From assembly GCF_014467235.1 (NCBI RefSeq), contig NZ_NKHP01000008.1, positions 15,072 to 79,071 on the forward strand: a DNA stretch of 64,000 nucleotides, in the 5' to 3' direction. Both the position numbers and the translations under genes were made by a program. The notes under the pieces were generated by a model. That model saw only the letters and a list, made by a program, of their open reading frames with translations, searched no databases and was not told where the DNA came from. This DNA comes from Xenorhabdus indica. Its GTDB lineage: Bacteria > Pseudomonadota > Gammaproteobacteria > Enterobacterales > Enterobacteriaceae. Of this stretch, positions 8,171-16,953 are shown piece by piece (positions within the stretch are counted from its first letter, which is position 1; every line of letters begins with the position of its first letter).

Positions 8171-9382
8171 TCACCTGTGCCAATGATGAACCGGAGCAGA
8201 TACTTTATTCATTTGAATTATTAAATAAACAGCTATTGCAACCAGTAAAAGTATAGAGAAACCGACCACAGGTAAAAAAGATTGTGTGGAGTCAGGAGCA
8301 ATGGATACGATGATTGCAGCGATTGGGAATGAAAAATTCATTGTGATCTGATATAAAGAAAACAGACGACCTTGTTGCATTTCTAATCCCTTTTGATAAA
8401 TGGTCTTGGTAATTAAGACATTGAAATAAATTATTGCAATATTATAGAGTAAATAGAAAAAGGATTTTGCATAAAACATGTTTAGCTGAAAAAACAGAAT
8501 ACCAAATATAAACATACCAATAAATATTAAAATGGGGTAACGTTGGATACGGTTATCAACGCTGGTTTTATTGAGTAATGTTGTACAGAAAATGGGGATC
8601 AGGGCACTGAGTAAATAGAACAGGGTGACCAATCCATAACTTTCATTTGCCAGACTTTCCATCACAACAACAGGAAGTGCCACCATCAAAAACGCATTGG
8701 CAAGAATTGTAAAAACAATAGTAATAGCAAATGTCTTATAATAGCTCTGTTGAAATACAGAACGTAACCCAATGGATAACTGAGATTTATGCTCTGCTGT
8801 CCGTTTTATTTGCATTTTTATCATAAGATAGCAGATATAAAAATAAGGTAACAGAGAGAATAATTTGATAGTCACAATCGTATCTATTCCTTGAGTAATT
8901 CCCAGTAGAGCGCCAAATCCAGGGCCAAGAGCTGAAATAAGCGATGTTGCAATAACAATATAGAGCGAGACATTCAAATGTTTACCACCCTGTTGCTCTA
9001 TCCAGTCATTAAGTTCATGCCAGGCAACACGTGACCATGGAATTTCATAGGCAAAAAGAAACTCCAGTAATGAAATAAATAAAAGCAACATAACAGGGGA
9101 GAATGCTATTCCGCTTAGTAATAATATTAATAATAACAATGTACTAAAAATTTCAATCAATAATATAACAATACGAAATTTCCAGATGTCTGATGAATAG
9201 TCAATTTTATATCCCCATAACAAAGCGCCAATGGATGTAAATAAAAATATGACTCCCATATTGGCATAATAGTATGTCATTGGCGTATTCTCAGATAATA
9301 ATATATAGGGATATCCGACGGCAAGAACACTTGAGCCAACGCCATTAATAAATAAAGAAAAAAGAAACAGATATCTTATCAT
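8171..9382 (-). CDS. MFS transporter, probable product exporter
   Basis: The 403-residue protein is strongly hydrophobic with about twelve membrane segments, and a more polar central loop near residues 185-205 (K-R-T-A-E-H-K-S) marks the usual 6+6 division. The gene lies 4 bases after the ATP-grasp gene and inside the biosynthetic run. The likely role is export of the product and self-resistance. No substrate-specific motif is visible. Its composition is AT-rich, with many Ile/Leu/Phe codons ending in A or T. Confidence 0.8.
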   Translation of the reverse strand: MIRYLFLFSLFINGVGSSVLAVGYPYILLSENTPMTYYYANMGVIFLFTSIGALLWGYKIDYSSDIWKFRIVILLIEIFSTLLLLILLLSGIAFSPVMLLLFISLLEFLFAYEIPWSRVAWHELNDWIEQQGGKHLNVSLYIVIATSLISALGPGFGALLGITQGIDTIVTIKLFSLLPYFYICYLMIKMQIKRTAEHKSQLSIGLRSVFQQSYYKTFAITIVFTILANAFLMVALPVVVMESLANESYGLVTLFYLLSALIPIFCTTLLNKTSVDNRIQRYPILIFIGMFIFGILFFQLNMFYAKSFFYLLYNIAIIYFNVLITKTIYQKGLEMQQGRLFSLYQITMNFSFPIAAIIVSIAPDSTQSFLPVVGFSILLLVAIAVYLIIQMNKVSAPVHHWHR

Positions 9383-9386
9383 TGTA

Positions 9387-10730
9387 TTAATCTTGTTTTA
9401 TGGTTGTATAATTGAATTTATTATTATAATTGTTTAAATATTTCATGCATTCATGTTCATTTTTGGCAGAGCAAATCACATATCCCATTTTTTCAGTGTA
9501 ATGGGTGCTGGAAAAATAACTGCCAATCTTGGCATTTTGCTCCCATTCAATCACATGCTCATCAATAATTTCTTCTATAGGCGTTATGGATTTTACTTCT
9601 CCAATCGGTGGGTTAAAAATGATCATACCAATGCAATTAAGCTCATCGTTCTTCATGGAAAAAGAGGGCTCTTTGCAAGCCGAAGCAGGGGAAATTAATG
9701 CATTAATAAAGACATCAAAAGCATGCTTACCATAGGCCTTCGCATGAAGCTCGAATAGCCTGAGCCCTGGTGGGCGTGATGCGGTTTCACAAAGTATGAG
9801 ATTATCGGTATTTTCTTCGATGAAAATTTCAGTATGAGTGAAACCGTATTCGAGATTGAATGCCTGCAATACCCGTCGATTAAATTCAAACAACCTGTGG
9901 CTATCTGGGGAGCCTGGCAGCATGGTATGCCACATAAAATGGCTAGGTTTGGTTTGATCGGAAGGGAGTAATGAACAGGCATAAACTCCAATGCTTTGAT
10001 AGATAATCTTATGCTGGAATACTGCTGTATCAACATGCAGTAACCTGCCCTGGATTTTTTCTTCCACTAGATACTCTTCAGGTGTATCAAGTTGCTGTAA
10101 TGCATAAAATAAGGAAGTGCGGTCTGAATGCTCGGTCACCCCCATCGATCCCCAAAATGAACGGGGCTTTATAATAAAACCAACCTGGTTGCCTTTGTGT
10201 TTGGCAGAATTCTCAACGGATTCAGTAAAGCGCTCGAAATGCTCAGGTGAGCTTAGCATCTCTGATGCCAGAGTGAATTTGGGACAAAACAGCCCATGTT
10301 CATTGGCAGTCTTCCGCATTATCCATTTATCTCTAAATGATTGGGCGACATCAATGATGTGGTTATCTTGGTTAATATGGGTTGCGATGGAGGCCATTAA
10401 TTCAACATGAAGCTCAGAAAAAGCGATAAAGTAATTGATGTGAATTGGGGCTGTGATAATTGATAGTGTGCCTTTGACCTGTTTCAGTGCTGCTGTTATT
10501 TTTTTACAGGCGTGGTTAGCTAACGGATCATCAACCACCAAATATGCCAATGCTAAAGAGAAATCCGTTGAATCCAGCCACTTTTTCTTGATCAATAGAA
10601 TAAGATTTAAATTATATTGATAGCAGAGTTGAACAAAGCGCTCACTATCTTTGATATCTGGCATACAGAAAATAGTCGGCTTCCCGCGATGAAAACTAGC
10701 CTGATTATTGATATGTATTTCTAGAGACAT
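9387..10730 (-). CDS. ATP-grasp carboxylate-amine ligase
   Basis: The 447-residue protein has the ATP-grasp core. G-F-I-I-K-P-R-S-F-W-G-S-M-G-V lies near 200 (phosphate loop with Lys), E-E-Y-L-V-E-E-K-I-Q-G near 235, and H-T-E-I-F-I-E-E-N with L-I-L-C-E-T-A-S-R-P-P-G near 310-335 is the metal-binding segment. Relatives such as L-amino-acid ligases and carnosine synthase make an amide from a carboxyl phosphate. In this context it would attach an amino acid or acyl group to an amino sugar, as in peptidyl nucleoside antibiotics. It sits 4 bases after the radical SAM gene. Confidence 0.78.
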   Translation of the reverse strand: MSLEIHINNQASFHRGKPTIFCMPDIKDSERFVQLCYQYNLNLILLIKKKWLDSTDFSLALAYLVVDDPLANHACKKITAALKQVKGTLSIITAPIHINYFIAFSELHVELMASIATHINQDNHIIDVAQSFRDKWIMRKTANEHGLFCPKFTLASEMLSSPEHFERFTESVENSAKHKGNQVGFIIKPRSFWGSMGVTEHSDRTSLFYALQQLDTPEEYLVEEKIQGRLLHVDTAVFQHKIIYQSIGVYACSLLPSDQTKPSHFMWHTMLPGSPDSHRLFEFNRRVLQAFNLEYGFTHTEIFIEENTDNLILCETASRPPGLRLFELHAKAYGKHAFDVFINALISPASACKEPSFSMKNDELNCIGMIIFNPPIGEVKSITPIEEIIDEHVIEWEQNAKIGSYFSSTHYTEKMGYVICSAKNEHECMKYLNNYNNKFNYTTIKQD

Positions 10731-10734
10731 AGTT

Positions 10735-11763
10735 TTACCTTAATCTATTGGCAGGATCACAGCCTTTAATACAGTTACAAGTGATTACGGGATACATTTT
10801 TTTACGGAAGAGTGAGAATTTATCACCATGCCAAATATCGTGTAATGAACTTTCCAAAACATTCCCCATAATATATTGCTCAGGGTTTGGTCGATACATC
10901 GTGGTATCGCAAGGATAGACATTTCCTGTTACAGCATCGATAAATAGTGTTGTCAATGGAATGGCACATGCTTTTTTGCCAGACGCATTATAATGTCCCA
11001 TTTCAGCGCGGCAATAATCCTCCTCATTGCGGCCGAAAATTTCATAATTGGCATCCATAAATAAATGGCGTGAAATCTGTTTGCTTTCCAATAGAGTATT
11101 TATTTTCTGCATAAATAACTTAATTTGAGCACTATTTAAAAACAGTAAAGGATAATCTTTAATCGGAATAAGATTAACACCATCAACGCTCAGTTCGGCC
11201 ATTTTAAGCAGAAACTTATCGATAGTATCGTAATTTAATGAAGTAACGACATGATTGACGATAATAATAGAGCCTGGTATTTCCTGCTTAATATATTCCA
11301 TGGCATCATAAAGATTGTTTGTTAACCAACGAATGCCTCGTGACTCGCCATTTTTTTCAGGTTCTACATGGTCAATTGAGATATAAAATTTTCTGACTAG
11401 ATGGCTCTTGTTTTGTACACGATTGAAAATCTTTTTTGATAAAGCAGTTCCATTGGTTGTAATAGAGATCGGTGTATTTTTATTACAATCCAAAATAGCC
11501 AGAAAATCTTTTGATAAGAAAGCTTCTCCTCCATGAATATTTACTTCCTGTGGAGAGAGAGCCTCTAACTCTTGCCAGAGTCTAATCATGTCTATTTGTT
11601 TGTGTGCATCAATCTGAGCGGTTTGCCATACATCGCAAAATTCGCAACGCGCATTGCAAATATTATTTATGCGTATAAATGCATAGTTAAGTTTAGGCAT
11701 GGCAAAAAGCTTTTCCGGATCCAGGCCAATAGGGTATTTAGCTATGGCAATTAGCTCTTCCAT
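10735..11763 (-). CDS. Radical SAM/SPASM enzyme, candidate BlsE-like sugar-acid decarboxylase
   Basis: The first gene of the minus-strand run encodes 342 residues. The radical SAM cluster motif is C36-x3-C40-x2-C43 within N-N-I-C-N-A-R-C-E-F-C-D-V-W, followed by N-I-H-G-G-E-A-F-L near 77 (the GGE motif). The C-terminus has the SPASM pattern: C-A-I-P, then D-x-x-T-G-N-V-Y-P-C-D, G-N-V, and a final C-N-C-I-K-G-C-D. Cytosylglucuronate decarboxylases (BlsE/MilG) are radical SAM proteins, so that role fits; a peptide-modifying SPASM role cannot be excluded. A GTG at 11775 is a possible longer start, but the ATG at 11763 with AAGTGGA upstream is preferred. Confidence 0.75.
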   Translation of the reverse strand: MEELIAIAKYPIGLDPEKLFAMPKLNYAFIRINNICNARCEFCDVWQTAQIDAHKQIDMIRLWQELEALSPQEVNIHGGEAFLSKDFLAILDCNKNTPISITTNGTALSKKIFNRVQNKSHLVRKFYISIDHVEPEKNGESRGIRWLTNNLYDAMEYIKQEIPGSIIIVNHVVTSLNYDTIDKFLLKMAELSVDGVNLIPIKDYPLLFLNSAQIKLFMQKINTLLESKQISRHLFMDANYEIFGRNEEDYCRAEMGHYNASGKKACAIPLTTLFIDAVTGNVYPCDTTMYRPNPEQYIMGNVLESSLHDIWHGDKFSLFRKKMYPVITCNCIKGCDPANRLR

Positions 11764-12059
11764 ATGATTTTCCACTTGTTTATAAATTCAAAAGTGATAA
11801 TAATCACTATTAATAATATGAAAAATAAATATAATTGGTTGTTGTTTTTTACAGGTTTGAGACTCTACAGAATTTTCTTATATAATCAATATCAAAAACA
11901 AATGCTTATGATATTAATATTAGCAAATATCAATTTTTATTGAAAACTGATGAAATATTTATTTATATTATTTATTTGATGGTGGTTTTTTAATAGTGTT
12001 TATTAAATCATTGGGGAAACAATCATTTATATCAAATAATCAAAGCCCATTCTCATTTA
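11764..12059. other. AT-rich upstream region of the biosynthetic operon
   Basis: About 300 bases without a gene, very AT-rich, with several short A/T palindromes such as AATATCA...TGATATT near 11890-11915. The operon promoter should lie here, reading toward lower coordinates. I see TATA-like hexamers but no pair I would commit to. Confidence 0.4.
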
Positions 12060-12150
12060 AGGTTGTACCATGTTTACGCAATGCAGCAATAATGTCGACT
12101 TGATGCCAGTCATTTTTAACGTTGTTATTCATTCCTGCTATCCCTTCCAT
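12060..12150 (-). pseudogene. 5' remnant of a Ner/Nlp-like regulator gene
   Basis: The minus-strand translation from the ATG at 12150 gives M-E-G-I-A-G-M-N-N-N-V-K-N-D-W-H-Q-V-D-I-I-A-A-L-R, nearly the same as the intact gene at 18384-18671. After the codons for G-T-T-L the similarity stops abruptly, so only about the first 30 of 95 codons remain. The helix-turn-helix is lost. Confidence 0.75.
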
Positions 12151-12398
12151 TAACTAATATTGATGGTGGTAATCCAGACAGAGTTCACAGTACCGGTAAC
12201 GTCCAACCGGCGAGGCCAAAGCCTCCCCTCCCTGCCTGAACCACTATTGAAAGGGTGATAGCAAGCACACTGGTAGAAATTTCCTACCAATGTGGACGTT
12301 AATTCAAGGCTGCTAAACCCTGACCACTAGATTTTGCTAATGGCGAGAGTGAAATTTAACTTATTGTTTTATATGAATGAATAACTGGACGACTAAGT

Positions 12399-12527
12399 TT
12401 AACGATTATAAACCCAGTCGACATAACGGCCAATATTCCGAATACGGTCATGGTAGGTTTTATGGCTACCGCCAATCTGTCGGGCAGAAAACTTTAATTC
12501 TTCAATCAACTCATTGGCTTTCTCTAT
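12399..12527 (-). pseudogene. Fragment of a phage-integrase N-terminal (SAM-like) domain
   Basis: The minus-strand frame reads I-E-K-A-N-E-L-I-E-E-L, then R-Q-I-G-G-S-H-K-T-Y-H-D-R-I and ends W-V-Y-N-R-stop. The G-G-S-x-x-T-x-x-D-R pattern is what I recall from the N-terminal DNA-binding domain of integrases in enterobacterial islands. A TAA immediately precedes the frame and no catalytic domain follows. Just upstream, the same strand encodes a cysteine-rich piece (F-C-L-N-C-R-A-P-E-I-A-C-C, about 12541-12582). The segment is absent from the right repeat copy. Confidence 0.5.
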
Positions 12528-13090
12528 TTAATACCTGACAACATGCAATCTCTGGCGCGCGACAGTTCAGACAAAACAAAAAATGTCTGCCTTGCCCTTG
12601 ATCGATATCTGTGCGCCAGAGTGAACGCAAGTTGAGGTATTGCGGGGTATCGGTTGAGTACGCGGTACTGCCGCCTGTATGAACAGATCATCCCCACCGG
12701 CTAAAAGCCAGCCTCGATATCGTCAAGTTCTCCTTTTGATACTTTTTCAATCTATAAAATACAGTGTCAGATTCACTGTGTGGTTAACTAGGCCAGAGCC
12801 TATCAGGGATGTGTTGCCCTTTTGCTGCGGCGTCATTTTCAGCGGTAAACCTACTAAAAGTGACGCCTTGAGTTCCGTGAACAATCAGTAAAAGTTGTGC
12901 AAACGTTGAAGTGCTCAGGCACAGCAAAACGCCGTAAGATTAAGTGTAAAATTGTAGTAATGAATTAATTGTTTTTGTGTAGAAAGATTGCTCGCTGAAT
13001 ATTTCAAACAGTGATCGTGATAAGTGTGAATCGGATATGCAAAGTCATCCTGTTGTTCATTGAAGATAAAGGAAATAGGATTTATGTTGT

Positions 13091-13603
13091 TTAGCCATTA
13101 CAGCTATGTGACCATCTATGATAGTGAGTAGATTTGTTCAGACTAACGAATCTTTTTAATTATAGCAATTAAAAATCGTGATTTATTCATCAGATTTATA
13201 ATCTGCTCTAATTTGGAAAACTTTTCTTCACCATTATCATTACATCCATGATAATATAATTTTCATTGTTATTACTTCAATTAAAGATGAATGGCACCAT
13301 CATAACCATATTACTTTGTTAAAAGTGTAATATCTGTATTGTATTAAATACTAGCAAATAATAAATCTGTTATCTTAATCACATCATATTTTGAACTTGA
13401 TAAGTAGTATTTATGATATTCATCCTATGGATTAGCAAGCTTTTAATAACCCAAGAAGTATATCTAATTTTTATCTCATTATTACATCATAAATTTCATA
13501 CCTAAAACCTATTTATTTTTGTATTTTTTTATATTAAAATTCATTTACATTTTATTGATGTCACATTATTAAATATTAATTTACTTTAGGTAGAGATTAA
13601 AAA
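13091..13603. other. AT-rich non-coding stretch upstream of the OLD-like gene
   Basis: About 510 bases with no credible reading frame. It is extremely AT-rich with frequent TTAT/ATAA runs, in contrast to the repeat on its left, which suggests the OLD/Dam module came with its own upstream DNA. The promoter for 13604 must lie here; TATATTAAAAT near 13530 is a candidate but unproven. A usable AGGTAGAG Shine-Dalgarno is seen at 13588-13595. Confidence 0.4.
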
Positions 13604-15280
13604 ATGATAAAGGAAATAGAAATCCATAAGTACCGTAAAATTGAAAACTTAAAGTTTAGTTTCGATCCTAGTATAAATGTGATTTCTGGAACCAATGGAA
13701 CATGTAAAACATCATTGTTACATATCATAAGTAATTCAGTTAAAGCACCTACTGCTAGCTCTGAAAACTACTCAAATCCAAACTGTTTTAAAATAATTAA
13801 AAATACAAATGTCATTTTAAATCCAAAAATAGAATCACTAGTTCGTGAGGCTAAAAATTATGTTGATCCATCCAATGGAGTTAAAGGTAATCTTTTTGAA
13901 GTAGAATATAATAACGAGCTAAAGTTAAAATTTAGAAAGCATAATTCAAAAATAGCTAACAGGTATGGTATAAAACCGTATTATAAAAAAGAAGATAAAC
14001 AATCCCTTCCATCATGCCCAGTCATCTATCTAGGGCTATCAAGACTTCTTCCCACGGGAGAAGTTGATGATGAATTCATTAAAAACATTAAACATAATCT
14101 ACCCGATGAATATGTTAATATTATATCAAATTTATATGGAAAATTAATAAACATAAGCATTACTGATGTCAAAATTAAAAATGTCAATAATTTAAAATCT
14201 GGTCCTGAATTTAACAGCTCTACAATTGGAATAGATTCCAATACTATTTCTTCTGGAGAAGATAATTTATTTATAATATTAAAGGCCTTAGTATCACTAG
14301 CATATTATCATGATTCATTAATCTCTGTTAATAATACCAGTAGTGTTAGTGTTCTATTGATAGATGAATTTGACGCAACATTACATCCATCCTTGCAAGA
14401 AAAACTATTTGATATTATATATGAATACTCATTAAAATACAAAATACAAGTTTTTATAACAACACACAGTTTATCATTATTAGAGTATGTGTTAGAACAA
14501 AAACAAAATGTTATTTATTTACTAAACAATTATACTGATGTTGATCAAATAGAACGCCCCACAATCATAGATATCAAGATGCATTTAAAAAATGACACAA
14601 GGGATGACATATATAATAAAAAAAGAATTCCTATATTTACAGAAGATGAAGAAGCACGTTTATTTCTTGATGAGATATTTTCTTATTTTGAAGAAAAAAA
14701 TAAAAACTTTGCATTGGTGAGACGTTTTTTTCATTTAATTCCTTGTAAAATTGGCGCTGATAATTTATTGACAATATTTTCAGATCCTTATTTGTTAGAG
14801 ACATCACTAAAATCTATTTGTATACTTGACGGTGATAAAAAAGCTGACTTAAACAAGTGCACTATTACTTTGCCTGGTAATGAATCTCCTGAAAAAATGT
14901 TTTTTGATTACATAGAATATATTTATTTAACTAATGACACTACATTTTGGAAAAATCGATATATAATGAATCAAGGTTATACAAAACAAAAATATTTAGA
15001 TGATATAAGACATGATATATTAAATATAAAAAAAGAATTAGATGAATTAACCAAAGAAAAAAAATCATCAAAAGGCAAGGAAAGAAATTTAAATAAGGCT
15101 GTCTTTAATAAACATCCGGCTTTTTTTAGATTGGTTATACGTCATTGGCTTCAAAATAAAGAAAATAATTATGTTATTAGTTTATTTTTTAATAACTTAA
15201 AGAAATCTTTTTTCAAGGTTTGCATTCCAAATGGGATTGAAAAAAGAGAGTGGAATTTAGATTTTAAAATTGAAAATTAA
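13604..15280 (+). CDS. OLD-like endonuclease: ABC-type ATPase with TOPRIM-like C-terminus
   Basis: The 558-residue protein has an SMC/ABC-like ATPase. Walker A G-T-N-G-T-C-K-T-S is at 29-37, a signature-like S-S-G-E-D-N near 217, Walker B V-L-L-I-D-E-F-D near 248 and the switch His in I-T-T-H-S near 285. Behind it, T-E-D-E-E-A-R-L-F near 345 and I-L-D-G-D-K-K-A near 406 resemble the Glu and D-x-D of a TOPRIM nuclease, as in OLD and GajA proteins. Members act in anti-phage defence. Codon use is much more AT-rich than the core genome. The next gene is a DNA adenine methylase 50 bases downstream, suggesting one module. The TOPRIM call is by pattern only. Confidence 0.7.
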   Translation: MIKEIEIHKYRKIENLKFSFDPSINVISGTNGTCKTSLLHIISNSVKAPTASSENYSNPNCFKIIKNTNVILNPKIESLVREAKNYVDPSNGVKGNLFEVEYNNELKLKFRKHNSKIANRYGIKPYYKKEDKQSLPSCPVIYLGLSRLLPTGEVDDEFIKNIKHNLPDEYVNIISNLYGKLINISITDVKIKNVNNLKSGPEFNSSTIGIDSNTISSGEDNLFIILKALVSLAYYHDSLISVNNTSSVSVLLIDEFDATLHPSLQEKLFDIIYEYSLKYKIQVFITTHSLSLLEYVLEQKQNVIYLLNNYTDVDQIERPTIIDIKMHLKNDTRDDIYNKKRIPIFTEDEEARLFLDEIFSYFEEKNKNFALVRRFFHLIPCKIGADNLLTIFSDPYLLETSLKSICILDGDKKADLNKCTITLPGNESPEKMFFDYIEYIYLTNDTTFWKNRYIMNQGYTKQKYLDDIRHDILNIKKELDELTKEKKSSKGKERNLNKAVFNKHPAFFRLVIRHWLQNKENNYVISLFFNNLKKSFFKVCIPNGIEKREWNLDFKIEN

Positions 15281-15330
15281 ATGAAAGGATTATATAATAT
15301 GAAATTAGTTAAATATTTGGCTGGTATAAT

Positions 15331-16170
15331 ATGAATTATAGTCCTCTTAGATATCCGGGGGGGAAAACTAAGTTAGCACCCCATATTAAAAATCTTATTG
15401 AAATAAATGGGATTAAAAGGTGCAAATATGTCGAGCCATACGCCGGTGGAGCTGGGGTTGCATTATCATTGTTAATAAATGGTTATGCTTCGCACATTCA
15501 TATAAATGATGCTGATATTGCTGTTTATTCTTTCTGGAAAGTGTTAGTTGAAAACACTGATGAACTAATCGATTTTATTCAAAATATAGATGTATCAATT
15601 GAAACATGGCATAGACAAAAAGAAATATTAGCATCACCAGTTGAATACTCTACTTTAGAGTTAGGTCTTGCTACTTTCTTCTTAAACAGAACTAATCGTT
15701 CTGGAATATTAAAAGGAGGTGTAATAGGTGGAAAAAACCAAAATGGTAATTATAAATTGGATGCTAGATTCAATAAAACTAATTTGTTATCCAGAATAGA
15801 AAAAATACGAAATTTTAGAGACGCAATTACGGTTTCTAATGATGATGCTGCTGACCTGTTGATAAAGTTAAAATCCGAACTTACCGGAAACTCCATTGTT
15901 TATTTAGATCCACCTTATTATATTAAAGGACAAGGGTTGTACAGAAATTATTATAATCATGACGATCACGTTAAAATTATGAATATATTATCAGATGTAG
16001 ATTTTAGATGGGTCGTATCTTATGATAATAATGATGAAATCAAAAAAATATATAATTGCTTTAGACAACATGAATACACATTGAACTATAGTGCTCAGTG
16101 TAAATCAAAAGGAAAAGAGGTAATCATATATTCTGATACACTTAACTTGCCTTCATATACCGACTCATAA
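15331..16170 (+). CDS. Dam-type (D12 class) DNA N6-adenine methyltransferase
   Basis: The 279-residue enzyme shows the class alpha order. L-R-Y-P-G-G-K lies at 6-12, E-P-Y-A-G-G-A-G-V-A at 35-44 (AdoMet site), F-F-L-N-R-T-N-R-S-G near 115, and the catalytic D-P-P-Y at about 192-195. It would methylate adenine in a GATC-like site, but the target cannot be read from sequence. A tiny frame at 15299-15333 ends in TGA that overlaps the ATG here (ATGA), which may couple translation to the OLD-like gene. AT-rich codon use matches its neighbour and differs from the core genes. Confidence 0.88.
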   Translation: MNYSPLRYPGGKTKLAPHIKNLIEINGIKRCKYVEPYAGGAGVALSLLINGYASHIHINDADIAVYSFWKVLVENTDELIDFIQNIDVSIETWHRQKEILASPVEYSTLELGLATFFLNRTNRSGILKGGVIGGKNQNGNYKLDARFNKTNLLSRIEKIRNFRDAITVSNDDAADLLIKLKSELTGNSIVYLDPPYYIKGQGLYRNYYNHDDHVKIMNILSDVDFRWVVSYDNNDEIKKIYNCFRQHEYTLNYSAQCKSKGKEVIIYSDTLNLPSYTDS

Positions 16171-16389
16171 AACATAATTATTTATTCTAAGGCTTCATAT
16201 GTAATTGATTAATGAGAAACCCAAAAATCGTATGAAGCCTATTATTATCTATCATCCACTACTTAACCCATAATATATTTTAATATTTAATAAATAATAC
16301 AATAAAAATTTTTAACATAATTATGTTATTATAAAAAAGCATAAGGATGTTAGATAATTAATAAAATATAAAAACTTAAAGAAATAAAG
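16171..16389. other. AT-rich gap with a possible terminator
   Basis: Between convergent genes. GGCTTCATA (16192-16200) and TATGAAGCC (16230-16238) form an inverted repeat 22 bases after the methylase stop, followed by TATTATTATCT. It may end transcription from the left. Confidence 0.45.
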
Positions 16390-16749
16390 TCAATCGTTCA
16401 ACTTTCCCTTCAAACATTGCCATTCCTTTTCAAGATACTTACGTAAAAATCTCCCCCTAATATTTTCTTTTACTCTTCTTATCTTATTACCTCCTGAGAG
16501 CTGTTTTCTCCGCAGATCCTGAATATCCTCCCAAAGCTGTTCACGATCAAAAAAAGTCCATACAGGAGGTACAGGAGTATAACCATTGGTATAGCACACC
16601 GGAGCCACCCACTCGAAGAAGACCATTTCAACATGCTCAATCGGAAAATGTTTTGTTACAGAAGCGATATAATCATAGTCAATTTCATTATCTACAAAAA
16701 CATAAGATAACGCTTCACACAAATCTATATCTGTCAGTTGATTGCCCAA
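16390..16749 (-). CDS. DUF7079-type small protein, putative immunity protein
   Basis: The 119-residue protein matches the pattern I recall for DUF7079: A-L-S-x-x-F-x-D, Y-I-A near 28, H-V-E-M-V-F-F-E-W-V-A-P-V-C near 38-51 and P-P-V-W-T-F-F-D near 61-68. No ATG exists near the N-terminus. The frame starts at a TTG (16749) preceded by a strong GAGGAGG seven bases upstream, located inside the 3' end of the preceding Gly-rich gene, which overlaps it by 16 bases. Such an overlap behind a toxin C-terminus is typical of immunity genes; that function is inferred. Confidence 0.6.
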   Translation of the reverse strand: MGNQLTDIDLCEALSYVFVDNEIDYDYIASVTKHFPIEHVEMVFFEWVAPVCYTNGYTPVPPVWTFFDREQLWEDIQDLRRKQLSGGNKIRRVKENIRGRFLRKYLEKEWQCLKGKLND

Positions 16750-16936
16750 CGAATAACCTCCTCTATTTCATCATCTAAAGCATCGGCAACAACCGAACCA
16801 GCAACATCTCCAGCTATGCTACCCAATAACACTACAGCAGTAGCACAAACGGGAGCACCAGGGCCACATAATGGAGCTACAGCTAAGCCAGCGAGACTTC
16901 CACCTGCCACTCCATTCCAATTTGTATACCTTGTTT
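16734..16936 (-). pseudogene. C-terminal tail of a toxin-like Gly/Ala-rich protein
   Basis: The minus strand reads through N-G-V-A-G-G-S-L-A-G-L-A-V-A, P-L-C-G-P-G-A-P-V-C-A-T-A-V-V-L-L and on to A-D-A-L-D-D-E-I-E-E-V-I-R-W-A-I-N-stop. Gly-zipper tails with G-P-G-A-P-V-C are common at the end of secreted or Rhs/pyocin-type toxins. In-frame stops occur just upstream, and transposase sequence begins at about 16953, so the gene is cut off at its 5' side. Confidence 0.6.
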
Positions 16937-16953
16937 GACCGCTTCTTTAGGTT

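Larger units (their letters stand above)
12060..13090. repeat. Left copy of a ~1 kb imperfect direct repeat
   Basis: Aligned by eye with 18591-19539. Blocks match closely, for example the start region around GTTATTCATTCCTGCTA (12125-12141 versus 18645-18661), ACCTGACAACATGC near 12532 and 18996, GCCAGAGTGAACGCAAGTTG near 12613 and 19078, and TCCTGTTGTTCATTGAAG near 13048 and 19502. Between them lie substitutions and small indels; the left copy has an extra integrase-like segment at 12399-12527. The copies bracket a 5.5 kb block of defence, toxin and phage debris and could recombine to delete or duplicate it. Confidence 0.8.

Noticed and set aside
10735-11763. RiPP cluster interpretation of the radical SAM/SPASM gene
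   Set aside because: No precursor-peptide-like small gene, peptidase or RRE domain is adjacent; the CMP-hydrolase-like and glycosyltransferase genes favour a nucleoside pathway.
12679-12891. 70-codon plus-strand frame in the left repeat
   Set aside because: The right repeat copy interrupts the frame and composition gives no protein-like pattern, so it is repeat DNA and not a gene.
16738-16938. 66-codon plus-strand Ser/Ala/Pro-rich frame
   Set aside because: It is the opposite-strand shadow of the Gly-rich toxin tail, whose minus-strand reading is the meaningful one.
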